Assembly (NCBI GenBank): GCA_030680745.1
Contig: JAUXUR010000016.1
Span: forward strand, 1 to 56,726
From: Alphaproteobacteria bacterium
GTDB taxonomy: Bacteria > Pseudomonadota > Alphaproteobacteria > JAUXUR01
DNA length: 56,726 nucleotides
Reading direction: 5' to 3'
Shown one piece after another: positions 26,800 through 35,758 of this stretch (the first letter of the stretch is position 1; each line of letters starts with the position of its first letter). The position numbers and the translations under genes are program-made. The notes under the pieces were generated by a model, which worked only from the letters and a program-made list of their open reading frames with translations, was not told the DNA's origin and ran no database searches.

Positions 26800-29700
26800 A
26801 TGAATATTTCTGCACCCTTCATTTTTCGTCCTATTGGCACAAGTTTGTTGGGGCTTGCAATTATTTGTATAGGCATTGTTGCTTATTTGTTTTTACCTGT
26901 TTCAGCTTTACCAAAAGTTGATTTTCCAACAATTAGTATTTCAGCTTCTTTACCAGGCGCCAGTCCTGAAATAATGGCAACATCAATTGCATCACCACTT
27001 GAACGACAATTAGGACGTATTGCAGGTATTACCGAAATGACGTCTTCTAATGCATTAGGTAGTACAAGAATTACAGTACAATTTGATTTAGAGCGCGATA
27101 TTAATGGGGCAGCACGTGATGTTCAAGGGGCTATTAATGCATCATTAAGTCAATTACCTGCTGATTTACCGAATAATCCTACTTATAGAATCGTTAATCC
27201 TGCAGATGCACCAATCTGTATTTTAGCTTTAACATCTGATGTTTACTCAAAAATTGAAATGTACGATACGGCATCAACTTTTTTGGCGCAAAAACTATCT
27301 CAAGAAGAAGGCGTTGGACAAGTTATCGTTGGCGGTAGTTCACTACCTGCTGTTCGCGTAGAAATTAATCCGATGGCATTAAACAATTATAATTTGAGTT
27401 TAGAAGATGTAAAAAATGTTATTCAAAGTTCAAATGTAACGATGCCCAAAGGACAAATAGAGGATGAAACACATACGTATGAACTAAAAACAAATGATCA
27501 AATTTTTAAAGCCTATCAATATAAACCCATAATTATTTCGTATAAAAATGGAGCAGCTATTAAACTATCGGATGTGGCTGATGTTACAGATTCTTTTGAA
27601 AATCTAAGAAATGCCGGATTCTATAATAATAAAGAATCAGTTTTGCTGATCGTTTTTAAATTGCCAGGTTCAAATATTATTGAAACAGTCAATAATATTT
27701 ATAAAATAATGCCTCATCTTAAAGCATCAATTCCTCAAGCGATAGATATGACGATGACGTTAGACCGGACAACAACAATTAGGGCTTCATTAAAAGATGT
27801 TGAATTTACACTCATTTTATCTATCGCCCTTGTTATATTGGTCATTTATATTTTTTTACGTGATGTTAGGGCTTCTTTGATTCCGAGTATTGTGATTCCT
27901 ATTTCTTTATTAGGTACGTTTGGATTGATGTATTTAGCAGGATATAGCTTAAATAATTTATCACTTATGGCCCTTACTATTTCAACGGGTTTTGTCGTCG
28001 ATGATGCTGTGGTTGTTCTTGAAAATATTGCGCGTCATATCGAAAAAGGGATGCATCCCTTTAAAGCAGCTTTAATAGGCGCGCAAGAAGTAGGGTTTAC
28101 TGTTTTATCAATGAGCATTTCATTGATTGCTGTATTTATTCCTATTTTATTGATGGGTGGCATTGTTGGTCGCTTGTTTCATGAATTTGCAATGAGCCTT
28201 TCTTTTGCTATTTTAGTATCAATGGTTGTGTCACTCACCATTACACCGATGATGGCATCGCAAATGCTTAAGGCAAAAAAAAATTCTCCTAATAATAAAA
28301 TAAAAAAGAAAAAAATTAGTTTTACAAAATCAATGATTAAGTTTTATGGAAAAAGTCTTAAAAGTTCATTAAGACATCCTGCTTTTGTATTAATAATTTT
28401 ATTTTTAATTATTAGTCTTAATATTTATCTTTTTATTATTGTACCCAAGGGCTTTTTTCCTATACAAGATACGGGAAGAATTATGGGCTCTATCCGAGCG
28501 CAGCAAGATATCTCCTTTCCACATTTAAAACAAAAACTTCAGGATTATGTTCATTTGGTTAAAGAAGATCCGGCCGTTGAAAGGGTATCAGGATTTGTAG
28601 GTGGTAATACAGCTTTGTCTAATGCAGGAACAATGTTTATTGTTCTAAAGCCGCCTGAAATACGCAAAGTAACAATTGATGACGTCATGAAAAGATTGCG
28701 CAAAAAATTGTCAGATATTCCAGGATCCACGCTTTTTATGCGTATTCCACAAGAACTTCAAATCGGTGGAAGACAGGGAAGCGGTAATTATCAATACACG
28801 CTCTCGTCTTATGAATTGGATGAATTGAATCACTGGACGCCATTGGTGATGGAAGAAATTAAAAAAATTGAAGGGATCGTTGATCTTAATAATGATCAAT
28901 TAGATCAAGGACTTGAGTATTATGTCACTATTGATAGAGATCGTGCTGCACAATTTGGCATTAGTGAAAAAACAATAGATACAATGCTTTATAATTTGTT
29001 TGGACAACGCCAGATTTCAACAATGTATACTTCGTTGAATCAATATAATGTTGTTCTGGTGGTTGCCTTGAAGTTTTGGCAAGATCCAGATACGTTGAAT
29101 CAAATTTACCTAACGTCTTCAGATGGTAAGCAAGTGCCGCTTTCTGCTTTTGCAAGTTTTAAACCGAGTCAAACATTACTTGCCGTCAATCATCAAGAGC
29201 AATTCCCATCAGCGACACTTTCATTTAATCTTTTGCCCGATTATTCGATAGGGGAAGCTGTTGAAAAAATAAAAAAAACAGTCGCCGATATGAATTTACC
29301 GCTTGCAACCATTAAAGGAACTTTTAGGGGAACGGCTCAAGCTTTTGAAGATTCGCTTAAATCGCAACCTTATTTAATTTTGGCCGCACTTTTTGCCGTT
29401 TATATCGTTTTAGGTGTTTTATATGAAAGTTTTGTTCATCCCGTGACCATTCTTTCAACTTTACCTTCTGCAGGTGTCGGCGCAATATTGGCACTTTTAT
29501 TGATGAAAACCGAATTAAGCATAATAGCTATCATTGGTATTATTCTTCTAATTGGTATTGTTAAAAAAAATGCCATTATGATGATTGATTTTGCAGTGCA
29601 AATTGAACGAAAGGGTCATAAAACGCCACAACAATCAATTTATGAAGCAAGTTTACTTCGATTCCGCCCCATCATGATGACAACGATGGCGGCTATTTTA

Positions 29701-29907
29701 GGCGCTTTACCTCTAGCTTTTGGTGATGGTGTTGGTTCAGAACTTAGAAAGCCTTTAGGCATTTCGATTATCGGTGGTTTGATTTTAAGTCAAATTTTAA
29801 CGCTTTATACAACGCCTGTTATTTATCTTAGCTTTGAAGCTTTACGTATTAAAATGGATAAATTATTTACACGCAAAAAACCATTGCAACCAATTGAGGA
29901 AATATAA
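26800..29907 (+). CDS. RND inner-membrane efflux pump subunit 2 (MdtC-like)
   Basis: A second 1035-aa RND transporter with the same layout as its neighbour: NISAPFIFRPIGTSLLGLAI start, GFVVDDAVVVLENI in TM4, GIVKKNAIMMIDFA in TM10. The two proteins share length and most transmembrane motifs but differ clearly in the periplasmic loops, so they are ancient paralogues rather than a recent copy. By analogy with MdtBC they probably assemble as a mixed trimer. The gene starts 1 base after the first pump's stop. Confidence 0.94.
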   Translation: MNISAPFIFRPIGTSLLGLAIICIGIVAYLFLPVSALPKVDFPTISISASLPGASPEIMATSIASPLERQLGRIAGITEMTSSNALGSTRITVQFDLERDINGAARDVQGAINASLSQLPADLPNNPTYRIVNPADAPICILALTSDVYSKIEMYDTASTFLAQKLSQEEGVGQVIVGGSSLPAVRVEINPMALNNYNLSLEDVKNVIQSSNVTMPKGQIEDETHTYELKTNDQIFKAYQYKPIIISYKNGAAIKLSDVADVTDSFENLRNAGFYNNKESVLLIVFKLPGSNIIETVNNIYKIMPHLKASIPQAIDMTMTLDRTTTIRASLKDVEFTLILSIALVILVIYIFLRDVRASLIPSIVIPISLLGTFGLMYLAGYSLNNLSLMALTISTGFVVDDAVVVLENIARHIEKGMHPFKAALIGAQEVGFTVLSMSISLIAVFIPILLMGGIVGRLFHEFAMSLSFAILVSMVVSLTITPMMASQMLKAKKNSPNNKIKKKKISFTKSMIKFYGKSLKSSLRHPAFVLIILFLIISLNIYLFIIVPKGFFPIQDTGRIMGSIRAQQDISFPHLKQKLQDYVHLVKEDPAVERVSGFVGGNTALSNAGTMFIVLKPPEIRKVTIDDVMKRLRKKLSDIPGSTLFMRIPQELQIGGRQGSGNYQYTLSSYELDELNHWTPLVMEEIKKIEGIVDLNNDQLDQGLEYYVTIDRDRAAQFGISEKTIDTMLYNLFGQRQISTMYTSLNQYNVVLVVALKFWQDPDTLNQIYLTSSDGKQVPLSAFASFKPSQTLLAVNHQEQFPSATLSFNLLPDYSIGEAVEKIKKTVADMNLPLATIKGTFRGTAQAFEDSLKSQPYLILAALFAVYIVLGVLYESFVHPVTILSTLPSAGVGAILALLLMKTELSIIAIIGIILLIGIVKKNAIMMIDFAVQIERKGHKTPQQSIYEASLLRFRPIMMTTMAAILGALPLAFGDGVGSELRKPLGISIIGGLILSQILTLYTTPVIYLSFEALRIKMDKLFTRKKPLQPIEEI

Positions 29908-29909
29908 AA

Positions 29910-31370
29910 TTGTTTAGATATATTCTACTTTTTATGATGATTTTCACTTTGCAAGCTTGTGATTTTTCCCCTAGATATGCTGTACCTTTTGTGAATACAG
30001 GTACTCATTTTAAAGAAGCACCTGATGGATGGAAAATAGCGCAGCCACAAGATCAATTACCCAAAGGATCATGGTGGTCTTTATTTCAAAATAGTGAACT
30101 TAATAAATTATTAGAAAATATAGAATTTAAGAACCAATCCATTTTAGCATTACAAGCACAATATAAACAAGCAAATGAACTTGTTATACAAGCGCGCACT
30201 TCTTTTTTTCCAGTAATAACGAACACGACTTCAGTTTTAAGAAGACGCAATTCTACTTCTGCAGCTTCTTCTTCCTCATCATCATCAACACTAAGTACTG
30301 GAAGGACTAAGTACAGTAAAAATTATTTATTTCAAATTGATGCGGGTTGGGAACCTGATTTATGGGGCTCTGTGCGTAATAATGTGGATGCAAATCTTGC
30401 AAATAAAGAAGCTGTGAAAGATCAATTGGAAAACGGTGTTTTATCTGTTAAAGCAAGTTTGGTGCAGGCTTATTATCAATTAGCAACATTAGATGAAATA
30501 GAAAAAATTCTTAAAAATACATCGGATTCTTACAAAAAGTTATTGACGATTACACATCATCGTTACAAAGCAGGCACAGCTGCAAGACAAGATATTTTGC
30601 TTGCTGATAATTTAACCAAAAAAATTGAAATTGCTTCTGAAAATAATAAAATTGGACGTGCAGAATATGAACATGCAATTGCTATTTTACTAGGAAAAGT
30701 ACCAGCTCATTTCACACTTACGCCTCAACTTGAAAAATTACAAAAACCAAGCATTCCTAGCCTCATTCCTTCTGAATTATTGGAAAGACGACCTGATATT
30801 GCACAAGCTGAACGTCTTGTATTTCAAGCAAATGCACAAATTGGGATTGCTATTTCTGCTTTGTTTCCTGTTGTATCGCTTATTGCTAATGAAGGTTCAT
30901 CGAGTCAAAGTTATAAAAAATGGTTCAGTATACCCACTTTATTTTGGTTGTTGGAAGCAAATGCCGTTACAACACTTTTTGATGCAGGTTTAAAAGTTTC
31001 AAAAATAAGACAAGCGCGATCAGTTCTAGAGCAACTTATTGCGACGTATAGACAAACAGTTTTAACTGCCTTTCAGGAAGTTGAAGATAATTTAGTATCG
31101 CTTAAATATCTTGACGACGAAATATTAAAACAAGCAGAATTTGTTAAAAACGCGCGTCAAATAGTGGAAATAGCCATGAATCAATATAAAAGTGGTACAG
31201 CACAACTTTATGATGTTGTGACTTTTCAAATAGATCTTTTGAATAGCGAAATAGATTTAGTAACGCTTAAAGGTCGCGAAATGGTGAGTGCTGCATTACT
31301 GATTAAATCTTTAGGGGGTGGTTGGGCAAATGCGTTCCCGGATTCGCCCAAAGAATGCATTGCTAGATAA
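29910..31370 (+). CDS. Outer-membrane factor lipoprotein of RND system (NodT/OprM type)
   Basis: A 486-aa TolC-like outer-membrane channel subunit. TTG start 2 bases after the pump stop. A signal peptide ends in LQAC (lipobox, Cys17). The mature protein has WWSLFQNSELNKLLENI, the usual two OEP repeats (LVQAYYQLATLDEI, then DNLVSLKYLDDEILKQAEFV) and SELLERRPDIAQAERLVFQANAQIG. An unusual Ser/Thr-rich insert (about residues 111-130) lies in the first repeat. It ends by overlapping the convergent thiolase gene by 8 bases, so no terminator lies between. Confidence 0.93.
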   Translation: MFRYILLFMMIFTLQACDFSPRYAVPFVNTGTHFKEAPDGWKIAQPQDQLPKGSWWSLFQNSELNKLLENIEFKNQSILALQAQYKQANELVIQARTSFFPVITNTTSVLRRRNSTSAASSSSSSSTLSTGRTKYSKNYLFQIDAGWEPDLWGSVRNNVDANLANKEAVKDQLENGVLSVKASLVQAYYQLATLDEIEKILKNTSDSYKKLLTITHHRYKAGTAARQDILLADNLTKKIEIASENNKIGRAEYEHAIAILLGKVPAHFTLTPQLEKLQKPSIPSLIPSELLERRPDIAQAERLVFQANAQIGIAISALFPVVSLIANEGSSSQSYKKWFSIPTLFWLLEANAVTTLFDAGLKVSKIRQARSVLEQLIATYRQTVLTAFQEVEDNLVSLKYLDDEILKQAEFVKNARQIVEIAMNQYKSGTAQLYDVVTFQIDLLNSEIDLVTLKGREMVSAALLIKSLGGGWANAFPDSPKECIAR

Positions 31371-32541
31371 GTTCAACAGCTAATGCTGTAGCCTCACCAC
31401 CGCCGATGCAAAGTGTTGCAATACCTTTTTTCAAATTATTGTGACGCAACGCATTTAAAAGGGTTACAACAATACGTGCACCTGACGCGCCAATAGGATG
31501 ACCCAACGCACAAGCGCCACCATAGATATTTACTTTTTCATGAGGAATAGAAAGGTCACGCATTGCAGCCATTGCAACAATGGCAAAAGCTTCGTTTACT
31601 TCAAAAAGATCAATATCTTTAACGCTCAAATTAAGTTTTTGAAGAAGTTTTTGAGTAGCGCCAATGGGTGCTGTTGTAAACCATGCGGGCTCTTGAGCAT
31701 GTGTTGAATGCCCTAAAATACGTGCAAGTGGTTTAATACCACGCTTTTCAGCTTCTGATTCACGCATTAAAACAACAGCTGCGCCACCATCTGAAATTGA
31801 GGATGAATTAGCCGCCGTTACGGAACCGCCGTCCCTAAAAGCTGCTTTTAATGTGGGGATTTTAGCAAAATCTGCTTTTAAAGGTTGCTCGTCATTCACA
31901 ATTTGAATGGATGATTTGCCAGATCTAACATCAACGGCAACAATCTCATCTTTAAATAAACCAGTTTTTACAGCATGTTGCGCGCGTGTTAAGGATTCAA
32001 TCGCATAAGCATCTTGTTGTTCACGTGTAAATTGATAATGTTCCGCGGTATCTTCAGCATAAGTGCCCATAAGACGGCCCTCATAAGCATCTTCCAGCCC
32101 ATCGCAGAACATATGATCGAGTACTTTACCATGACCTAAACGATAGCCAGAACGAGCTTTATCAAGCAAATAAGGGGCGTTGCTCATACTTTCTAAGCCA
32201 CCGGCTACCACGATAGAATTTGTATTTGTTAAAATGGAATCATGGCCAAGCATAATGGCTTTCATACCAGACCCACATAATTTGTTGATTGTTACACAAC
32301 CTACAGATTTAGGAATCCCTGCGCCAATGGATGCCTGACGTGCTGGCCCTTGGCCGAGGCCTGCTGGTAAAACGCAACCCATAAGAACTTCGCTGATATC
32401 ATCGCCTTTAAGATGTGCGCGTTCTACGGCACCTTTTATGGCTATTGAGCCTAATTCTGTTGCTTTAACTGATTTTAAATCACCTTGAAAACCACCTGAA
32501 GGCGTACGTGCAGTACTAACAATAACGATTGAATCTTTCAC
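31363..32541 (-). CDS. Acetyl-CoA acetyltransferase (thiolase)
   Basis: A 392-aa cytoplasmic thiolase that joins or splits acetyl-CoA and acetoacetyl-CoA. I chose GTG at 32541, which has GGGAG 7 bases before it, over the upstream frame start at 32586; it gives the usual thiolase length. The acyl-binding Cys89 is in TINKLCGSGMKAI. The other catalytic elements are NEAFAI, GGACALGHPIGASGARI (His) and CIGGGEATAL (Cys). It overlaps the tail of the outer-membrane factor gene on the other strand. No other beta-oxidation or PHB genes are near. Confidence 0.92.
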   Translation of the reverse strand: MKDSIVIVSTARTPSGGFQGDLKSVKATELGSIAIKGAVERAHLKGDDISEVLMGCVLPAGLGQGPARQASIGAGIPKSVGCVTINKLCGSGMKAIMLGHDSILTNTNSIVVAGGLESMSNAPYLLDKARSGYRLGHGKVLDHMFCDGLEDAYEGRLMGTYAEDTAEHYQFTREQQDAYAIESLTRAQHAVKTGLFKDEIVAVDVRSGKSSIQIVNDEQPLKADFAKIPTLKAAFRDGGSVTAANSSSISDGGAAVVLMRESEAEKRGIKPLARILGHSTHAQEPAWFTTAPIGATQKLLQKLNLSVKDIDLFEVNEAFAIVAMAAMRDLSIPHEKVNIYGGACALGHPIGASGARIVVTLLNALRHNNLKKGIATLCIGGGEATALAVELI

Positions 32542-32623
32542 TTTTTTCTCCCTTTGTGGGTTTATGCATTTTAATATACCGGACAATTTTTATTTTTATA
32601 ACAGAAAATTGTCTACACGCTTT

Positions 32624-32801
32624 TGTTTTCCTGAACGCGTTGAAGCGAAGCTTCATACGCAGATTCAGGATCCATAATGAAATACATGCTCGAAGAGCAT
32701 GGCAAAATATTTAAATAACGTCATGATCTGCGATCATGAGTATTATTTGGATCCTGAATCCGCATTCGAGCCCTCTGGGCTCTCATTGGTTCAGGAAAAC
32801 A
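32624..32801. repeat. Composite palindromic element, family B, copy 2
   Basis: About 178 bp in the divergent gap between the thiolase and prmA. Its ends TTTTCCTGAAC and GTTCAGGAAAA are inverted. The whole element matches the reverse complement of 14824-15008, including GATTCAGGATCC, ATGCTCGAAGAGCAT, CATGATCTGCGATCATG and GCATTCGAGCCC. The rest of the 420-base gap (32542-32961) shows nothing else I recognise. Confidence 0.85.
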
Positions 32802-32961
32802 CTGAGTTATTGGCAGGTTTCTCACTAAAATTATATTTTTTGCCCGGTAGATTGATGCATTTCAATTTGGATTGTATCGTGTAACAAGTACCAAATACAG
32901 CAATTTTACTAGCTTTTTTAATAAGAAATGCATTATAAAGGTATAAAATGGGATTAGTAGT

Positions 32962-33846
32962 ATGAATTTATGGAAAATAACTGTTAACGTCAAACAACCT
33001 CAAATTGTAGTGGTTGAAGAAATTTTAGGCTATCACGCAGAAGCCTTATCAAGTTATGAGGCAGGTTCCGAAATTGATTGGAAAGTCGAAGCTTATTTTT
33101 TGCCGCATGTTGAAAAGAATTTTTTAGAAGCAACGCTTATTGCAGAAGTTCAAGATCAATTAAAGCTAAAAGCCGAAGATGTTTTTTTAGAACTTTTGCC
33201 ACGTGCTGATTGGTTAGCACAATCTTATGCCTCTTTCCCGCCTCTTACTGCAGGTCGATTTTTTATTCATGGAAGTCATTATGAAGGCATCCTCCCCAAA
33301 GGATTACATGCTTTAGAAATTAATGCGGCAACCGCTTTTGGCAGTGGTGAGCACCAAAGTACTTTTGGGTGTCTTTTAGCCTTATCGTTATTATCAAAAA
33401 AAATAAACCCTCAAAAAATACTGGATATGGGCACAGGTACAGGCATTCTTGCTATGGCCGCTAGTAAATTATGGTCTCAAAAAGTGTTAGCCGTTGATTG
33501 CGACCCTGAATCTATTCGTGTAACAGACGAAAATGCATCGCTCAATAAAATGGCATCTATGATTGATGCTTATTGTGGCCACGGCTATAAAAGCCAAAAA
33601 GTTAAAGGTCAAAAATTTGATTTGATTATCGCTAATATTTTGGCGCGACCTTTAATGCAAATGGCTGTTGATATGAAAAAATGTTTGGCACCCAATGGAT
33701 TTGTTATTTTAGCAGGACTTCTTGGACGTCAAGAAAATATGGTGCTTTATGCCCATTTCATGCAAGACTTAAAACTATACAAAAGAATTAGATTAGGAGA
33801 ATGGACTTGTCTCATACTAACACATCAAATAAAGGCATCATCATGA
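32962..33846 (+). CDS. prmA: Ribosomal protein L11 methyltransferase PrmA
   Basis: A 294-aa SAM-dependent methylase that trimethylates L11. The key elements are INAATAFGSGEHQSTFGCLLAL (the GTG/EHxTT-type region), ILDMGTGTGILAMAASKLW (SAM motif I) and FDLIIANILARPLMQMA (motif IV with N-x-L). The start ATG is unambiguous, with TAAAATGGGATTAG before it. The stop overlaps pepP by 4 bases (ATGA), so these two are coupled. Confidence 0.93.
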   Translation: MNLWKITVNVKQPQIVVVEEILGYHAEALSSYEAGSEIDWKVEAYFLPHVEKNFLEATLIAEVQDQLKLKAEDVFLELLPRADWLAQSYASFPPLTAGRFFIHGSHYEGILPKGLHALEINAATAFGSGEHQSTFGCLLALSLLSKKINPQKILDMGTGTGILAMAASKLWSQKVLAVDCDPESIRVTDENASLNKMASMIDAYCGHGYKSQKVKGQKFDLIIANILARPLMQMAVDMKKCLAPNGFVILAGLLGRQENMVLYAHFMQDLKLYKRIRLGEWTCLILTHQIKASS

Positions 33847-35615
33847 ACTCAAAAGAAAAACTAGTATTATTAAGACAAGAACTTAAAAAAAACAATCTTG
33901 ATGCTTTTTTTGTGCCTCGTGGTGACGAGCATATGGGTGAATATGTAGCATTTCATTCTGAACGACTTGCTTATTTAACAGGATTTAAAGGTTCTGCTGG
34001 TTTTGCAATTGTTGCAAATACAAAAGCTGCCATTTTTGTAGATGGTCGTTATACGCTTCAAGTCCAACATGAAGTACCAAATGATCTTTATGATTACGAA
34101 GAATTGGGGATTAAGCCAGCATCCTCGTGGATTCAAAAGAATATTGCACCAAAATCACGTATTGGTTTTGATCCATGGCTTCATACGCCTGAAGAAATTA
34201 AATCTTATGAAGAAAAATTAGTAGGCGTACAAGTGACTTTTGTGCCTGTTGCGCAAAATTTAATTGATCTTATTTGGAGCGACCGACCGAAAATACCTTT
34301 AACGCCTGTTCAAATTCATAATATAACGCATGCTGGCATAAAATCTTCTGATAAACGCGCACAAATTGCACAAGATTTAATCAAACAACATGCTGATTAT
34401 GCTTTTTTATCTTTACCAGATTCAATTGCTTGGCTTTTGAATGTACGCGGTAATGATGTAGAGCTTTCGCCCTTACCTTTAAGTTTTGCGTTGATTGATA
34501 CAAAAGGTCACGTCGCTTGGTTTATTGAATCTGAAAAATTATCCTCAGAAATTAAAATATATTTGGGGAATGAAGTTCATTTCGCCGAAAAGCATGAGCT
34601 TGAAAAACATTTCTTGTCGCTTTCCCAGAAAAAAATTCTTGTTGATCGCCAAACCATCCCTTTTTGGGTGGATGCTAAATTGCGTCAATCAAATGCAGAA
34701 CTTATTTATGGGCAAGATCCTTGTTTGTTGCCAAAAGCTCAAAAGAACGAGATTGAATTAAAAGGCGTTCGTTCAGCCCACATTCGTGATGGGGCTGCCG
34801 TTACAAAATTTTTAGCGTGGGTATCAAAGGCTGCATTGACTGAAGAAATCACCGAAATGTCAGCACAACAAAAATTACTAGAATGTCGCCAAGAAGATCC
34901 TATGTTTCAAGGCATATGTTTTTATACAATTTCAGGTGCTGGCCCTAATGGCGCAATTGTTCATTATAAATCAAGTCCTGAAACAAATCGTCCTATTGCA
35001 CCCAATATGCTTTATTTAATTGATTCAGGCGGGCAATATTTGGATGGCACGACTGATATTACACGTACAATTGCGATTGGTACGCCAACCAAGACTCAAA
35101 AAAAGCATTTTACGCTTGTTTTAAAAGGACATATAGCACTTGGCAATGCACGTTTTCCTGAAGGCACAAGCGGTCATCAATTGGATGCTATCGCGCGCTA
35201 TCCGTTATGGCAAGAAGGCCTTGATTATGATCACGGTACTGGACATGGTGTGGGTTGCTATTTGAATGTTCATGAAGGCCCACAGCGTATTTCAAAAGCA
35301 CCTAATAATGTGGCACTTCGCAAGGGTATGATCATTTCGAATGAACCTGGATATTATGTAGCGGGTGAATATGGCATTCGCATTGAAAATCTTGTGGCAG
35401 TGCAAGAATCTGGCAATACGAATAATCGTCCTATGTTATCGCTTGAAACTTTAACCTATGCGCCTATTGATCGTCATTTGATTGATAAGGATTTATTAAC
35501 GCAAGTTGAAATCGATTGGGTTAATAAGTATCACACAAAGGTTTATGAAAAATTAAACGATTTGGTGGATGCAGAGACTAAGATTTGGTTGAAGAACGCG
35601 ACTGCTAAGTTGTGA
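33843..35615 (+). CDS. pepP: Xaa-Pro aminopeptidase P (M24B)
   Basis: A 590-aa cytoplasmic aminopeptidase that removes an N-terminal residue before proline. I chose ATG at 33843, overlapping prmA as ATGA, over a start 42 bases upstream. The long form contains two creatinase-like N-terminal domains (VDGRYTLQVQHEV...) and the pita-bread catalytic domain: DSGGQYLDGTTDITRT (two Asp ligands), HGTGHGVG (His), NEPGYY (Glu) and GIRIENL (Glu). All five metal ligands are present. The length fits the three-domain eukaryote-like type. Confidence 0.92.
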   Translation: MNSKEKLVLLRQELKKNNLDAFFVPRGDEHMGEYVAFHSERLAYLTGFKGSAGFAIVANTKAAIFVDGRYTLQVQHEVPNDLYDYEELGIKPASSWIQKNIAPKSRIGFDPWLHTPEEIKSYEEKLVGVQVTFVPVAQNLIDLIWSDRPKIPLTPVQIHNITHAGIKSSDKRAQIAQDLIKQHADYAFLSLPDSIAWLLNVRGNDVELSPLPLSFALIDTKGHVAWFIESEKLSSEIKIYLGNEVHFAEKHELEKHFLSLSQKKILVDRQTIPFWVDAKLRQSNAELIYGQDPCLLPKAQKNEIELKGVRSAHIRDGAAVTKFLAWVSKAALTEEITEMSAQQKLLECRQEDPMFQGICFYTISGAGPNGAIVHYKSSPETNRPIAPNMLYLIDSGGQYLDGTTDITRTIAIGTPTKTQKKHFTLVLKGHIALGNARFPEGTSGHQLDAIARYPLWQEGLDYDHGTGHGVGCYLNVHEGPQRISKAPNNVALRKGMIISNEPGYYVAGEYGIRIENLVAVQESGNTNNRPMLSLETLTYAPIDRHLIDKDLLTQVEIDWVNKYHTKVYEKLNDLVDAETKIWLKNATAKL

Positions 35616-35674
35616 TAGATTGTTAATGCATAAGACAACATATAACTCTTTTTCGAAATCTGCAAACAACTCAA

Positions 35675-35731
35675 TTGTTTCCCTGGACCAATGAGAGCCC
35701 ATAGGGCTCGAATGCGGATCCAGGGAAACAA
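35675..35731. repeat. Nested perfect palindrome between convergent genes (half of family B)
   Basis: TTGTTTCCCTGGA at the left end is exactly complementary to the right end TCCAGGGAAACAA. Inside, GAGCCC and GGGCTC pair. It is one half of the family B element (ACCAATGAGAGCCC...GGGCTCGAATGCGGATCCAGG). It stands alone between the ends of pepP and the OTU-like gene and may act as a bidirectional terminator, although there is no T-run. Confidence 0.88.
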
Positions 35732-35758
35732 GGGAGTGATATGCTTGAAGTCTGGTAA

